Source of the DNA: Pseudomonadota bacterium
GTDB lineage: Bacteria > Chloroflexota > UBA5177
Assembly (NCBI GenBank): GCA_021324655.1
Contig: JAJPIP010000052.1
Coordinates: 32,853-96,852 of the forward strand
DNA: 64,000 nt
Reading direction: 5' to 3'
A program made the translations under genes and the position numbers. Shown piece by piece: positions 41,251 through 52,672 of the stretch. The notes beneath the pieces were generated by a model. It made no database searches and was not told where the DNA came from. It saw nothing but the letters and a program-made list of their open reading frames with translations. The first letter of the stretch is position 1, and each line of letters starts with the position of its first letter.

Positions 41251-43650
41251 GAGATCGACAGGATCGACGTCGATCGACCAGCCGGGCGGCACGTGGTCGA
41301 GCAGGGGATGGAGATCGTGACTGCCGCGCACGATGACCTGCCACTGGTATCGGTTCTTGATGCGGGCGACAAAACAGGGCGCGGGACCGATGACGTCGGC
41401 GGTGATCCCTTCTTCGCCGATCGCCTTCTCGAGGATGGCCCGCAAGTTGGCCGCGCTGGTCCGGCATGATGTCTCGCTTTCCGAGGAGTAGACGAAGCGC
41501 ACGAGGCGTCCGAACGGCGGGTAGGCGGCCGTGCGCCGAAAATGCATCTCCTGGCCGTAGAACCCGTGATAGTCATGCCGCGCCGCGGCGCGAATGGCGT
41601 AGTGATCCGGTGTGTAAGTCTGGACGATGACGCGGCTGGGCAGCGCCGCCCGTCCGGCTCGCCCGGCGACTTGCGTCAGCAACTGGAACGATCGCTCCGG
41701 CGCGCGGAAGTCGGGAAGATGCAAGCCACTGTCTGCCGAGATGACGCCGACCAGTGTCACCAGGGGAAAGTCGAGCCCCTTGGCGATCATCTGAGTGCCG
41801 ACGAGAATGTCGGCCTCGTGGCGGGCGAAGCGGTCGAGGATCTCGCGGTGCGCATCCTTACCGCCCGTCACGTCGCGGTCCCAGCGCAGGACCCGCGCGC
41901 GCGGGAAGTGGCGGGCGATCTCCTCCTCCACGCGCTGCGTCCCGACACCGAGATAGCGAATCCGCGGGCTGCTGCACGCCGGACACTGCCGGGGACTCTG
42001 TTGCCCCAGGTCGCAGCGATGGCAGACGAGGCGGGTGCCGGCAGCATGGTAGGTGAGGGGAATGTCGCAGCGGGGGCAGCGCACGACATAACCACAGTCG
42101 CGGCACAGCACGACGGTCGCATGCCCACGCCGATTCAGAAAGAGCAGGGATTGCTGGCTCGCGTTGACTGTGTCGTTCACGGCCTCCAGCAGGGGTTCGC
42201 TGAACATGCTGCGATTGCCGATTCGCAGCTCGTGGCGCATGTCGACGATCTGCACGGGCGGCATGGGCCGTGCGCCGGTCTCGCCCCACACCGGCCGCTC
42301 CGGCAGCTCGAGGAGGCGTATTCTCCCTGTCTGGGCGGCGTGGTAGGTACCGGTATCGGGTGTTGCGCTGCCGAAGACCACGGCGGCTCCCGTCATTCTT
42401 CCCAGCACGGCCGCCGCATCGCGGGCGTTGTAACGAGGCGACGCATCCTGTTTGTAGCTGGGATCGTGCTCCTCATCGACGATGATGAGTCCCGGGCGCG
42501 GTAGCGGCGCAAAGAGAGCGGAACGCGGGCCGACCACGATATCGACCTCGCCGTGTCGGAGCCGCTGCCACTCGGCGAGTCGCTCCGCGTCGGAGAGTTT
42601 GCTGTGGAGCACCGCGACGCGTCCGAGGAAGCGGCTCGCGACCCGTTCCACCGCCTGTGGTGTCAGACTGATCTCCGGCACCATCATGATCGCCTGCCGC
42701 CCTCGCCGGATGGTCTCGTCGATGGCCTGCAGGTAGACCTCCGTCTTGCCGCTTCCCGTGACGCCGTGCAGGAGAAAGATCCGGCTTTCGTGCGCGCAGA
42801 CGGCCGCGGCGATCTCCTGGTAGGCGGCGCGCTGCGCCGGCGACAGGGCGAGATGCTCGGAGCGCGCGTTCACCCGGGCCGCCGGAGCGTCTCTGGACGC
42901 CTCCGTCGTACGGATGTGGACCATCCCGCGCCGCTCCAACGATGCCACGGTGGCACTCGCTCCGGGGAGCAGGCGGGCGAGATCGGGGAGAGATACTTCA
43001 CCGCGCTGGGCGAGGATGCTTGCCAGGGCACGCTGCTTGGAGGCGCGCTCCGGGATCGAGTCGAGATCACCGGCCAGCGAGATAAGCTTGGTGATCCGGG
43101 GGGACACTCGCGGCGGGGCCAGCTCGGAGCTACGAATCAGGAGCGAGCGCCGGGTGAGCGACGCCACCGCCTTCTCGACGTCGATCTCGGGCAGCTCGCG
43201 CGCGACATCCCGCTCGGCAATCCGTCCCCGTGCGGCAACCACGTCGAGAACGGCGCGCTGCTGGACGGTCAGACGCGAGCCGTCTGCCGGCTTGCCCGGT
43301 TCCAGAAGATAGACCGAGCGGCGACCCAAGCCGGGTGGAATCATGGCCCCGATCACGTCGGAAAGCGGGGCGGCGTAGTACTCGGCGATCCAGCCGGCCA
43401 GCCGCAGGCCATGGGGCGTAAGGACGGGCACCGGATCGAGGATGGTGCTGATGTCCCGAACCCGCGGCAGGTTCGTGCTGTCTTCCCGGGAGCACACCAC
43501 ACCCTGAAAGCGGCGATTCGTGAAAGGCACCTCGACCAGCGAGCCGGGGCTGATCAGCGCCTGCAGGGCAGGGGGGATACGGTAGGTGAACAATCCGCCC
43601 GCGCGCCCCAGCTGCGCCAGGACGGCGACCTGGGCGTACGGAGAGTCCAC
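41245..43650 (-). CDS. priA: Primosomal protein N' (replication restart helicase)
   Basis: 801-residue PriA helicase that reloads the replisome at stalled forks. The N-terminal 3'-DNA-binding domain has FTYRIPPAL near residue 21. Helicase motifs: Walker A GVTGSGKTEVYL near 295, DEEHD near 388, GSATP near 426. Eight zinc-binding cysteines are arranged as four CxxC pairs (CRDC, CPRC, CHRC, CPAC) near 508-560. The GTQMIAKGLDFP and QVAGRAGR motifs complete the C-terminal helicase lobe. GTG start. It lies 11 bp after the end of pyrG on the same strand. Confidence 0.93.
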   Translation of the reverse strand: MDSPYAQVAVLAQLGRAGGLFTYRIPPALQALISPGSLVEVPFTNRRFQGVVCSREDSTNLPRVRDISTILDPVPVLTPHGLRLAGWIAEYYAAPLSDVIGAMIPPGLGRRSVYLLEPGKPADGSRLTVQQRAVLDVVAARGRIAERDVARELPEIDVEKAVASLTRRSLLIRSSELAPPRVSPRITKLISLAGDLDSIPERASKQRALASILAQRGEVSLPDLARLLPGASATVASLERRGMVHIRTTEASRDAPAARVNARSEHLALSPAQRAAYQEIAAAVCAHESRIFLLHGVTGSGKTEVYLQAIDETIRRGRQAIMMVPEISLTPQAVERVASRFLGRVAVLHSKLSDAERLAEWQRLRHGEVDIVVGPRSALFAPLPRPGLIIVDEEHDPSYKQDASPRYNARDAAAVLGRMTGAAVVFGSATPDTGTYHAAQTGRIRLLELPERPVWGETGARPMPPVQIVDMRHELRIGNRSMFSEPLLEAVNDTVNASQQSLLFLNRRGHATVVLCRDCGYVVRCPRCDIPLTYHAAGTRLVCHRCDLGQQSPRQCPACSSPRIRYLGVGTQRVEEEIARHFPRARVLRWDRDVTGGKDAHREILDRFARHEADILVGTQMIAKGLDFPLVTLVGVISADSGLHLPDFRAPERSFQLLTQVAGRAGRAALPSRVIVQTYTPDHYAIRAAARHDYHGFYGQEMHFRRTAAYPPFGRLVRFVYSSESETSCRTSAANLRAILEKAIGEEGITADVIGPAPCFVARIKNRYQWQVIVRGSHDLHPLLDHVPPGWSIDVDPVDLL

Positions 43651-43661
43651 GAGAGCGGGAG

Positions 43662-45976
<2,315 letters not shown>

Positions 45977-46031
45977 ACCTAACTAGGGTCAGAAGATATG
46001 GGGGAAGTGAGGGGTGCCCACGACCAGCATA

Positions 46032-46268
46032 TCATGGCCGCCGGGGCCCGAGCGCGAGCCGCTCGCCCAGCGTGCAATGCCAGAGGGCGTACCCGACAGC
46101 GAAGTAGATGGCGACCGCGACCAGCACCAGCAGGGCTGTCAGCGGTCCCAGCGGCGGGCAGTCGCCGAGGTTCCGGCAGGGTATGACCGCCAGCGTCAGG
46201 CGAAACCCGAGATAGCCAAGAATCACGACGGCAACCACATCGAAAACCGCCGCGACAACACGCTTCAA
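46032..46268 (-). CDS. Small RDD-like membrane protein
   Basis: 78 residues from a TTG start, with two hydrophobic helices (VVAAVFDVVAVVILGYLGFRL and LTALLVLVAVAIYFAVGYA) and an Arg-Pro-rich end. The second helix followed by LWHCTLGERLALG resembles the start of an RDD domain, though the protein is short. Its start overlaps the HAD phosphatase stop by 4 bp (TTGA), which supports it being real and co-translated. Function unknown. Confidence 0.6.
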   Translation of the reverse strand: MKRVVAAVFDVVAVVILGYLGFRLTLAVIPCRNLGDCPPLGPLTALLVLVAVAIYFAVGYALWHCTLGERLALGPRRP

Positions 46269-47065
46269 GTTCCCGGCCAGTCGTTCATGAGAGCACCGAG
46301 TGAGGGCACGACGAGGTCGGGGTGGATCGAGCCGGTTCGTACCTCCTCTTCGGTCGAGACGCCGGTCAGGACGAGGATGGACGGCATGTGAAGGTTTGAC
46401 GCCGCCAGAATGTCGGTATCCAGCCGATCGCCGAGCATAGCGGTATCCTCGACGGTCCCGCCGAGCGAGTGCAGCGCCAGCTCGAGCATGAGTGGGTGAG
46501 GCTTGCCGATGATGGTCGGTTCGACGCCCGTGGTAAGACGCACGGCGCCGATCAGCGCGCCGGCGCCCGGAACCAGACCGCGCTCCGACGGGAAGGACGT
46601 ATCCGGATTACTGCCCACAAAACGTGCTCCGCCTTCGATCGCCAGGGCCGCGGCGGCCAGATCCTCGTACGTGACGTGGCGATCGAGCCCCATGACCACC
46701 CAATCGGGGTTGTCCCGCGCCGCCAGGAGTCCCGCGGCCGTCACCGCGTCCCGCAGCCCTGTCTCCCCAATCACGAGCGCAGTCGATGTGCCGTTGCGAT
46801 GCTCGCGCAGATAGAGACCGGTTGCCAGGGCACTGGTGAAGATTTCCGCCGTATCGACCGTGATGCCCATGGCATCCAGTTTTGCGACGTACTGCTGGGG
46901 AGTCAGCGTCGCGTTATTGGTCACCAGCCGGACGGTGATGCCGCGCTCACGCAGGAAGGCCAGGAAGCGGGCGGCGCCGCGCAGCGGCGTGTCTCCTCGA
47001 TAGATGACGCCGTCCAGATCGATGAGAAGGTGACGGAGGCGTTCAAAGGGGAAGGGCACGCCCAT
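46265..47065 (-). CDS. HAD-IIA family phosphatase (NagD-like)
   Basis: 266-residue haloacid dehalogenase of subfamily IIA. Motif I LLIDLDGVIYRGD near residue 13, motif II VTNNATLTPQQY near 50, a cap domain (VVMGLDRHVTYEDLAAA near 125), the Lys in IGKPHPLM near 189, and motif IV LGDRLDTDI near 213. Family members dephosphorylate p-nitrophenyl-type, nucleotide or phosphoglycolate substrates. It is followed (4-bp overlap) by the small membrane protein and preceded 15 bp upstream by plsC. Confidence 0.87.
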   Translation of the reverse strand: MGVPFPFERLRHLLIDLDGVIYRGDTPLRGAARFLAFLRERGITVRLVTNNATLTPQQYVAKLDAMGITVDTAEIFTSALATGLYLREHRNGTSTALVIGETGLRDAVTAAGLLAARDNPDWVVMGLDRHVTYEDLAAAALAIEGGARFVGSNPDTSFPSERGLVPGAGALIGAVRLTTGVEPTIIGKPHPLMLELALHSLGGTVEDTAMLGDRLDTDILAASNLHMPSILVLTGVSTEEEVRTGSIHPDLVVPSLGALMNDWPGT

Positions 47066-47080
47066 TGTATGGAACGGCTC

Positions 47081-47794
47081 TTACCGCTGGGGCGGAGCCA
47101 GCTCTTGGCGTACCTTGTCGGCCTCGTCCAGGCAGCCTGATACCGCAGCTTCCAGAACGGCGGTTGCCTCCTGGAGCGTCGCCGCGTCCAGCGTTCTCCC
47201 CTCAAACGGCGCGAGGTCGAGCATCGAGCCGATGACGACGGCGACCGCGGTGTTGCGGTGCGGTATGAGCTCGCCAACCGGCAGCACATCGCGCGCGCCG
47301 GCGATGCCGGCCGGGATGACGGGAGCGCGCAATTTCAGGACAAGACGCGTGAAGTCGGGGTTGAAGGGCTGGAGGGAACCCGTTCTGGAGCGCCCTCCTT
47401 CCGGATACACGATGACGATGTCGCCCTGACGGAAGCGCGCGATCATGGTGCGGACGGCGCCCGTATCGGCGACACCCTGCTGGAGAGGAAAGATGCCGAT
47501 CCGGCGCATGACCCAGGCGACGAGAGGGTTCTTGAACAGCTCGACCTTTCCGGGTCCCGTCATCACGCGCTGCGGCACGGAGACACCCAGGAGAAAGGGA
47601 TCGAGCCCACTCGTATGGTTGGCCACGAGAAAGGCGCCACCGGTCGACGGGAGATTCTCGGCCCCAACCGCTCGAAAGTAGCGCACCCAGACGCGCAGGA
47701 GGAGACTGGTCAGGGCAGAGACGAGACGATAGACCAGCAGGTTCTGGTCGTCGGTCCAGCGCCGCGGAGTCGCCCGCGTTGTCGGTCTTACCAT
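47081..47794 (-). CDS. plsC: 1-acyl-glycerol-3-phosphate acyltransferase
   Basis: 237-residue membrane-associated acyltransferase making phosphatidic acid. The catalytic H-x4-D is in VANHTSGLDPFLL near residue 54, the phosphate-binding motif is VYPEGGRSRTG near 128, and VIPAGIAGARD near 156 follows. A hydrophobic segment near 24-40 (LVSALTSLLLRVWVRYF) fits membrane anchoring. The ATG lies 26 bp downstream of the anti-sigma gene on the same strand. Confidence 0.87.
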   Translation of the reverse strand: MVRPTTRATPRRWTDDQNLLVYRLVSALTSLLLRVWVRYFRAVGAENLPSTGGAFLVANHTSGLDPFLLGVSVPQRVMTGPGKVELFKNPLVAWVMRRIGIFPLQQGVADTGAVRTMIARFRQGDIVIVYPEGGRSRTGSLQPFNPDFTRLVLKLRAPVIPAGIAGARDVLPVGELIPHRNTAVAVVIGSMLDLAPFEGRTLDAATLQEATAVLEAAVSGCLDEADKVRQELAPPQR

Positions 47795-47820
47795 CGTTCC
47801 GCGGCCATCTTACAGGGCCG

Positions 47821-48579
47821 CTACAACGTGATCCGCCCCACCACTACCTTTGGCCCGGTCGGCACGTGGGTGCCACGCGGGCCGGGCTCGATGGTTACCG
47901 CGGCCAGCTGGTAGCCCTGTGCCGGGCGGTTGATGGAGATGGTCTGCGGGGCTGTCCCCGCGTAGCGAAAGACACCGGCCGGGACCGGCGCGCGATGGGG
48001 GGGAATGAGCCAGAGTTCGTACACGCGCTGCGCCGAGATGGACGGGAATCCGTCGACGATGAGGTAGGCGTTCCGCCGGCCGCGCGGTTGAATGAGAGCC
48101 GCTGCCGCGGCGCCCGAGGTGGACACGCCGGCCAGGGGTGAAACCGTGGCGCCGTGGGCCAGTGCGGTGGCAACCTGGCGCTGGAATGCGAGCGCTGAGC
48201 GGGTCGAGTTGACGCTCTGCTGCAAGCTGATGTTCCAGAGGGCAAGGGCGAGGATGGCAGCGGCGGCGACGGCGCCGATCAGGATCTCGGTGAGGGGCAG
48301 ATGCGGACGGGGCCGGGGCGCCGGCCGCCCGCCCGGAATGGCGTGTAGGCGGCGGGCGCCCTCCGTCCCCGTCACGTCGTCTATCAAACGTGACTTGAGG
48401 GCAGCGGGTGGTTCAATGGGATCGACGGCCAGAGGGAGGATACCGACCACCTCGCGCAATTGCGCCAACTCCTCGGGGCAGGATTGGCAGGCGGCGAGAT
48501 GCTGCTCAAACTGGGCGCGCTCTTCCGGTGATAGGGCATCCAGCGCGTACGCGGCGACCAGATCGTGCTCGTCCATCAC
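47821..48579 (-). CDS. Anti-sigma factor with zinc-binding N-terminus (RskA-like)
   Basis: 252-residue membrane protein. The ZAS motif H-x3-C-x2-C appears as QHLAACQSC near residues 26-34. One helix follows (ILIGAVAAAAILALALWNISL near 98-118), then an extracytoplasmic RskA domain with VYELWLIPPHRAPVPAGVF near 188. It should hold the ECF sigma factor encoded just upstream and release it on an outside signal. The GTG at 48579 or ATG at 48576 overlaps the sigma stop, so the two are coupled. Confidence 0.87.
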   Translation of the reverse strand: MMDEHDLVAAYALDALSPEERAQFEQHLAACQSCPEELAQLREVVGILPLAVDPIEPPAALKSRLIDDVTGTEGARRLHAIPGGRPAPRPRPHLPLTEILIGAVAAAAILALALWNISLQQSVNSTRSALAFQRQVATALAHGATVSPLAGVSTSGAAAAALIQPRGRRNAYLIVDGFPSISAQRVYELWLIPPHRAPVPAGVFRYAGTAPQTISINRPAQGYQLAAVTIEPGPRGTHVPTGPKVVVGRITL

Positions 48580-49148
48580 TCGGCCCCGATCGGGCTCTGC
48601 ATCCCTTCCAGGGACGACCGTAACTTGTGGAGGGCAAGCCGCATCCGCCCTTTGACGGTGCCCAGCGGCACCTGCATCATCTCGGCGATCTGTGTCTGCG
48701 TGTAACCCTGGTAATATGCCAGTTCCAGTGTCTCTCGTTGCTCATCGGGGAGCGATCGCAAAGCGGTCCGCACGGTCTCACCGGTCAGTTTGCTCTCTAC
48801 TTCTCGCCAAACATCCGTCGTGTCCGGGAGCGGCAGGGTATCGTCCAGCTCCACGCCGATCGGCCGGCTCTGGCGCGCCCGTAGCTTGTCAATCGCCCGG
48901 TGATGCACCACGCTCAGCAGCCAGGACCGTGGCGTGCTGCGCTCCATCCGGTAGCTCCCGGCGGCACGCCAGACATTCACGAAGGCCTCCTGGACCACAT
49001 CCTCGGCGTCACCTGCGTTACCGAGTAGTCGCAGACAGAGGGAGTAGGCCGGGACACGGTAGCGATCATAGAAGACTTCCAGAGCTCGAACATCATTGTC
49101 ACGGATACCCGCGATGAGATCCTCGTCGCTCACCTCGGGCTGTCCCAT
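48576..49148 (-). CDS. ECF RNA polymerase sigma factor (SigK-like)
   Basis: 190-residue sigma-70 of the extracytoplasmic function class. Region 2 runs over FYDRYRVPAYSLCLRLLGNAGDAEDVVQEAFVNVWR (near 25-60); region 4 is the helix-turn-helix GYTQTQIAEMMQVPLGTVKGRMRLAL near 148-173. The ATG at 49148 is chosen because GGAG stands 6-7 nt upstream; longer starts up to 49199 are possible but lack a site. It is coupled to its anti-sigma gene. Sigma factors of this kind often drive their own promoter, which would lie in the 140 bp shared with tatA. Confidence 0.88.
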   Translation of the reverse strand: MGQPEVSDEDLIAGIRDNDVRALEVFYDRYRVPAYSLCLRLLGNAGDAEDVVQEAFVNVWRAAGSYRMERSTPRSWLLSVVHHRAIDKLRARQSRPIGVELDDTLPLPDTTDVWREVESKLTGETVRTALRSLPDEQRETLELAYYQGYTQTQIAEMMQVPLGTVKGRMRLALHKLRSSLEGMQSPIGAE

Positions 49149-49288
49149 CGTGCTCTCCGTGTCACCCATGCCTACGTGCCGTGTGTGGCGGCGGATCACA
49201 ATGCCGCGGTCTCGCGCGCCGGATGATCCGCGGCGGGGCGAGACACGTATCCAGTAACGAAACGTACAGTGATCGAGAGGAGTTTAAG

Positions 49289-49468
49289 ATGTTTTTCAGC
49301 CATGCGCCGGAACTGATCGCCGTCCTGCTGGTGGGCCTTATCGTCTTTGGACCCAAGCGTCTCCCAGAAATTGGGTCGGCGCTCGGCCAGGGCATCCGGG
49401 AACTGAAGCGGGGAGTCGGCGGCGTGACGGCGCCCGAGGAGCCGGTGCAGTTGTCGCGCGACGTGTAG
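49289..49468 (+). CDS. tatA: Sec-independent translocase subunit TatA
   Basis: 59-residue protein. One N-terminal helix (ELIAVLLVGLIVFG) is followed by GPKRLPEIGSALGQGIRELK, the Phe-Gly-Pro hinge and amphipathic helix of TatA/TatE, then a short acidic tail. It forms the pore of the twin-arginine export system. The start is set by GAGAGGAG 6 nt upstream. No tatC is in the window. It is divergent from the ECF sigma gene and ends at a strong terminator. Confidence 0.9.
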   Translation: MFFSHAPELIAVLLVGLIVFGPKRLPEIGSALGQGIRELKRGVGGVTAPEEPVQLSRDV

Positions 49469-49488
49469 GCGCTTCATCTTTGCACGAG

Positions 49489-49519
49489 AAAAGGGGCGCG
49501 GCTCGGCCGCGTCCCTTTT
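49489..49519. terminator. Bidirectional intrinsic terminator
   Basis: A 14-bp stem with one G-T wobble (49489-49502 with 49506-49519, loop TCG) has AAAA at one foot and TTTT at the other, so it works for tatA on the plus strand and for the small membrane protein at 49533 on the minus strand. Confidence 0.85.
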
Positions 49520-49532
49520 GTGCTGCCGCGCC

Positions 49533-49724
49533 CTAACGGACGACGTCGTTCAACGCCATAAAGAGGATGACGCCCCAGAAAGCAGCCACCATCACATAGA
49601 GTGCCGCCGTCTCCACGTGGGCAAGCATTGAGGGGGCAAGCGCGTCGAGGGCTGCGACGAACTCGTCTCGCCGGTCGTGAAGGATTACCTGGGTTGTGCT
49701 TCGGCCACCCGGTGTTTGCATCAT
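49533..49724 (-). CDS. Small single-helix membrane protein
   Basis: About 63 residues, hydrophilic in front with one C-terminal helix (LYVMVAAFWGVILFMALNDVV). Two adjacent ATG codons (49724, 49721) are the possible starts; GGAG lies about 5 nt before the second. A longer TTG start at 49736 is in frame. It shares a terminator with the convergent tatA gene. I do not recognise a family. Confidence 0.5.
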   Translation of the reverse strand: MMQTPGGRSTTQVILHDRRDEFVAALDALAPSMLAHVETAALYVMVAAFWGVILFMALNDVVR

Positions 49725-49868
49725 CTCTCCGTGCAATGGGAAGGGGGAGGGCTGTTATGGTGGGGCAACCCCTTCAGCAAGAACTGTGCCGGGATGCCGG
49801 CGCCGCCGTGGCGCCGATCTTGCATGCCGCCGATTACTTCGTTTCATTCGTAATGACGGAGGACCACC

Positions 49869-50969
49869 ATGCGCTCGCTCCTCTCCCTGACCCATGTCCG
49901 GCGTGAGATCGCTCTCGCGCTGTGGGCCGGGTTTCTTGCCGGCGTTCTCGCCTCGTGCGTCGCGATTGGAGGCTCTCCGGCGGCCCACCAGCAAGCATCT
50001 ATCGCTTCCACTAACGCCCCGGTCCCCGGTTCCTCGGAGGAGCAGCTCCAGGAGCAGTCGGTAACGAAGGTCAGCCCCGCGATCGTGAAGGTCACCAATG
50101 TCGGCGTAGGACTGGGATCGGGAGTGATCCTGACCAAAAACGGTTATATCGTGACCAACAACCACGTGGTGGCGCAGGCGTCGTCGCTGACCGTTACTCT
50201 GGCCGACAACCGCACGCTGAGCGCTCATCTTGTCGGCACCGATCCGATTGACGATCTGGCCGTCGTCAAAGTGAACGCGGCGAACCTTCCCACAGCGACG
50301 CTGGGGGATTCATCGAGGTTGGTGGTGGGGGAAACCGTCCTCGCCATCGGAAATCCGATCGGCTACACGCGCACCGCGACGATTGGGATCGTCAGCGCCC
50401 TGAACCGGACTGTCCAGGAAGGCCAGAATAGCAGGGCGTCGATTCCGAATGCAATTCAGACCAGCGCCCCGATCAATCCCGGGAACAGCGGCGGTGCACT
50501 CATCAACCTGGGCGGCCAGGTGGTCGGAATCCCGACACTGGCGGCGATCGATCCGGAGTTCGGGACCACGGCGAACGGCATCGGCTTTGCCATTCCCTCC
50601 AACACGGTGGCCCGGATCGCCCCGCAGCTCATCAAGTACGGGAAGGTCATCCACAGCGGACGGCCCGCCATCGGCGTGTACGTGGAGGATGTGGATGCGC
50701 AGCTCGCTGCCGCCTATAACCTTCCCATCTCGCACGGCGTGCTTGTCATCAAGGACACCCCAGGCGGTGGCGCCGCGAAAGCCGGGATCAAGCCGTACGA
50801 CATCATCATCGCCGTGAATGGCCAGGCAACGTCCTCGGAGAGCGCGCTGTTGGATGTGCTCGCCCAGCATCAACCCGGACAGAGCGTGTCCGTGACGGTC
50901 GTGACCAAGGGCGGCCAGCACCGGACCTACCGCGTGAAGCTTGGTGAGCTGGCCGTCAACGGCGGCTAG
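49869..50969 (+). CDS. HtrA/DegP-type serine protease with PDZ domain
   Basis: 366 residues. A hydrophobic N-terminus ends in LASC with C30, a possible lipoprotein site, so it acts outside the membrane. The trypsin-like domain has the triad H99 (TNNHVV), D129 (IDDLAVVK) and S207 (NPGNSGGAL). One PDZ domain follows (GVLVIKDTPGGGAAKAGIKPYDIIIAVNG near 292). Domain order and length fit HtrA proteases for envelope quality control. GGAGGA lies before the ATG. The nearby ECF sigma/anti-sigma pair may link to envelope stress, though the genes are divergent. Confidence 0.9.
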   Translation: MRSLLSLTHVRREIALALWAGFLAGVLASCVAIGGSPAAHQQASIASTNAPVPGSSEEQLQEQSVTKVSPAIVKVTNVGVGLGSGVILTKNGYIVTNNHVVAQASSLTVTLADNRTLSAHLVGTDPIDDLAVVKVNAANLPTATLGDSSRLVVGETVLAIGNPIGYTRTATIGIVSALNRTVQEGQNSRASIPNAIQTSAPINPGNSGGALINLGGQVVGIPTLAAIDPEFGTTANGIGFAIPSNTVARIAPQLIKYGKVIHSGRPAIGVYVEDVDAQLAAAYNLPISHGVLVIKDTPGGGAAKAGIKPYDIIIAVNGQATSSESALLDVLAQHQPGQSVSVTVVTKGGQHRTYRVKLGELAVNGG

Positions 50970-50975
50970 GAAAGG

Positions 50976-51341
50976 CTAGCTGGTCGTGGCCTGCTCGGCG
51001 GGGACCTCTTCCGGCGGCTCGAAGTTGCCGGCTTTGTAGCGCGCGTAGCGCTCAGGCAGACACTGCGGGCAGATGTGGTATGTCGCCGGGGCGAATCCGG
51101 GTGAGACGAAGGTCTCTTCCAGCGTGCCGCAGCGATAGCAGTAGGTGGGTTCTCCCGGGGCCGGAACCAGAGCGTGTCCGTGCTTCTCGCGGCACGGCTC
51201 GCACATCATGGCCTCAACCACGGCACGTGGTTTCAGCCTGGACCTACTCTCCAGTTGAGTTCCGCAGCCCTTACAGTACACGTAGGCCGCGCCGTCGGTC
51301 GCGGCCGCCGTCGACTCACGCTGCGTCGTTTTGCTCGGCAT
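50976..51341 (-). CDS. Zinc-ribbon protein, function unknown
   Basis: About 121 residues with eight cysteines in four CxxC pairs: YCKGC near residue 23, CEPC near 47, YCYRC near 68 and CPQC near 92, giving two predicted zinc ribbons. The ATG at 51341 is preferred since AAGGGA lies 7 nt upstream; an ATG two codons earlier is too close to that site. It ends 6 bp from the convergent protease gene and lies next to a DksA-like zinc-finger gene on the same strand. Confidence 0.7.
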   Translation of the reverse strand: MPSKTTQRESTAAATDGAAYVYCKGCGTQLESRSRLKPRAVVEAMMCEPCREKHGHALVPAPGEPTYCYRCGTLEETFVSPGFAPATYHICPQCLPERYARYKAGNFEPPEEVPAEQATTS

Positions 51342-51429
51342 CGCCATTCCCTTCTGCCGGCCGCAGCGTGCAGCGCGGCCGGACGCTTCTCTCTCAGTCT
51401 ACGCCGGGCCGCGCCGCGGAGCCACCTGG

Positions 51430-51789
51430 TTAGCGGACGGCGACCCTTCGGCCGACACGCTTCTCGGCCTGGCTCTGACAGGGAACGCAGAGCGTGGCGA
51501 AGGGCAGCGCCTCGAGGCGACGCGGCGGGATCGGCTCGGCACAGGTGGTGCACACGCCGTACGTCCCGTCGTCGAGTCGGGCAATGGCATTGTCGATGTC
51601 GGCGAGACGGGACTGAAGCATGGCGCCGATGGCGCCCTCGCGCTCCAGACCGGACGGTGGAACGCCGTCGCTGTCCAGCTCAAACTCGATGCTGTTCTGC
51701 TCCAGTGATTGCATGCGGGCCATGATGACGGTGCGCTCACGCTCGAGCATGGCGCGCGTTGAATCGTAGAAGGCAGTCTGGTGAGCCAT
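51430..51789 (-). CDS. TraR/DksA family zinc-finger protein
   Basis: 119 residues: an N-terminal coiled coil (AMLERERTVIMARMQSLEQ and onward), then IDNAIARLDDGTYGVCTTCAEPIPPRRLEALPFATLCVPC near residues 65-105 with the four zinc cysteines of the DksA C4 finger. DksA-like proteins enter the RNA polymerase secondary channel; the acidic tip residues at the coiled-coil turn are not clear here, so regulatory action is likely but unproven. AAAGGGG is 8 nt before the ATG. Confidence 0.83.
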   Translation of the reverse strand: MAHQTAFYDSTRAMLERERTVIMARMQSLEQNSIEFELDSDGVPPSGLEREGAIGAMLQSRLADIDNAIARLDDGTYGVCTTCAEPIPPRRLEALPFATLCVPCQSQAEKRVGRRVAVR

Positions 51790-51883
51790 AGAAACAACCC
51801 CTTTCAGGCGAATGGCCGGTAATTAGCAAGACGCGTGCCACTCGGTCCCATATGACGCACTGTACAGCATTTGCGCTCTGAGG

Positions 51884-51913
51884 TTATGATTCTGCTTCCT
51901 CGGTCCGTACAAT
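51884..51913 (+). promoter_or_regulatory. Candidate promoter of the osmoprotectant operon
   Basis: TACAAT at 51908-51913 (5 of 6) lies 19 bp before the ATG at 51932. A -35 match is weak (TTATGA at 51884, 18-bp spacer). The TACAAT also occurs just upstream of the aminotransferase gene at 14513. Confidence 0.35.
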
Positions 51914-51931
51914 AGCCGCGTACACAGCTTC

Positions 51932-52606
51932 ATGCATCTTTTCCACGGGATCGCTTCCGCGGTCGGCGGGGTCCTGCAGTACATCCGGGCCAATCCGGAT
52001 GATTTCCGGGCAAAGCTCGACACGCACCTCGAGTTGAGTCTCTTCGCCCTCCTCATCGCGTTCGTGATCTGCTTCCCGCTCGGCGTGGCGATCTCGCGCA
52101 GCCGCATCGCATCGTTCTGGGCGCTCAACCTGGTCGGGATTGCCCGTGCCGTGCCCAGCATCGCGATCCTCTTTCTTGCCTATCCCTTTCTCGGTCTCGG
52201 ATTTCGCCCCGCCCTGCTGGCGCTCGCCGTTCTCGCCAGCCCGCCGATCCTCTTCAATACCAACGCTGGGTTCCGCAACGTTGATCCGGCCTTGCGGGAG
52301 GCTGCGTATGGTATGGGGATGACGACCGCCCAGGTGCTGCGACGCATCGAATTGCCGCTGGCGCTGCCCGTCATCCTGGCCGGCGTGCGGACCGCGGCTG
52401 TCGAGGTGATTGCCAGCGCCACTCTGGCGACGTTCATCGGCGGCGGCGGTCTCGGCGATTACATCAACGAGGGGCTGGGCAATCTGACAGTAGGTCAGAA
52501 TGTGCTGCTCGTCGGCGTCGTCTCCGTATCGGTGTTGACCCTGGTTGCTCAGCTCTTGCTGGGTGGCCTCGAGTTATGGGCACGGCGTGTGGCCGTGCCG
52601 CAGTGA
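51932..52606 (+). CDS. Glycine betaine/choline ABC permease (OpuBB/OpuCB-like)
   Basis: 224-residue permease with about five helices. The coupling block GMGMTTAQVLRRIELPLALPVILAGVRTA near residue 126 and VEVIASATLATFIGGGGLGDYINEGL near 155 are typical of osmoprotectant permeases. First gene of a four-gene operon: permease, binding protein, ATPase, permease. Start codon ATG with no clear ribosome binding site. Confidence 0.88.
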   Translation: MHLFHGIASAVGGVLQYIRANPDDFRAKLDTHLELSLFALLIAFVICFPLGVAISRSRIASFWALNLVGIARAVPSIAILFLAYPFLGLGFRPALLALAVLASPPILFNTNAGFRNVDPALREAAYGMGMTTAQVLRRIELPLALPVILAGVRTAAVEVIASATLATFIGGGGLGDYINEGLGNLTVGQNVLLVGVVSVSVLTLVAQLLLGGLELWARRVAVPQ

Positions 52607-52672
52607 GGAGGTTGAGAGAATCACACCCATCGCGGCCCACGCATTTCCAGCAGAGGATAGAAGGAGTTTCTC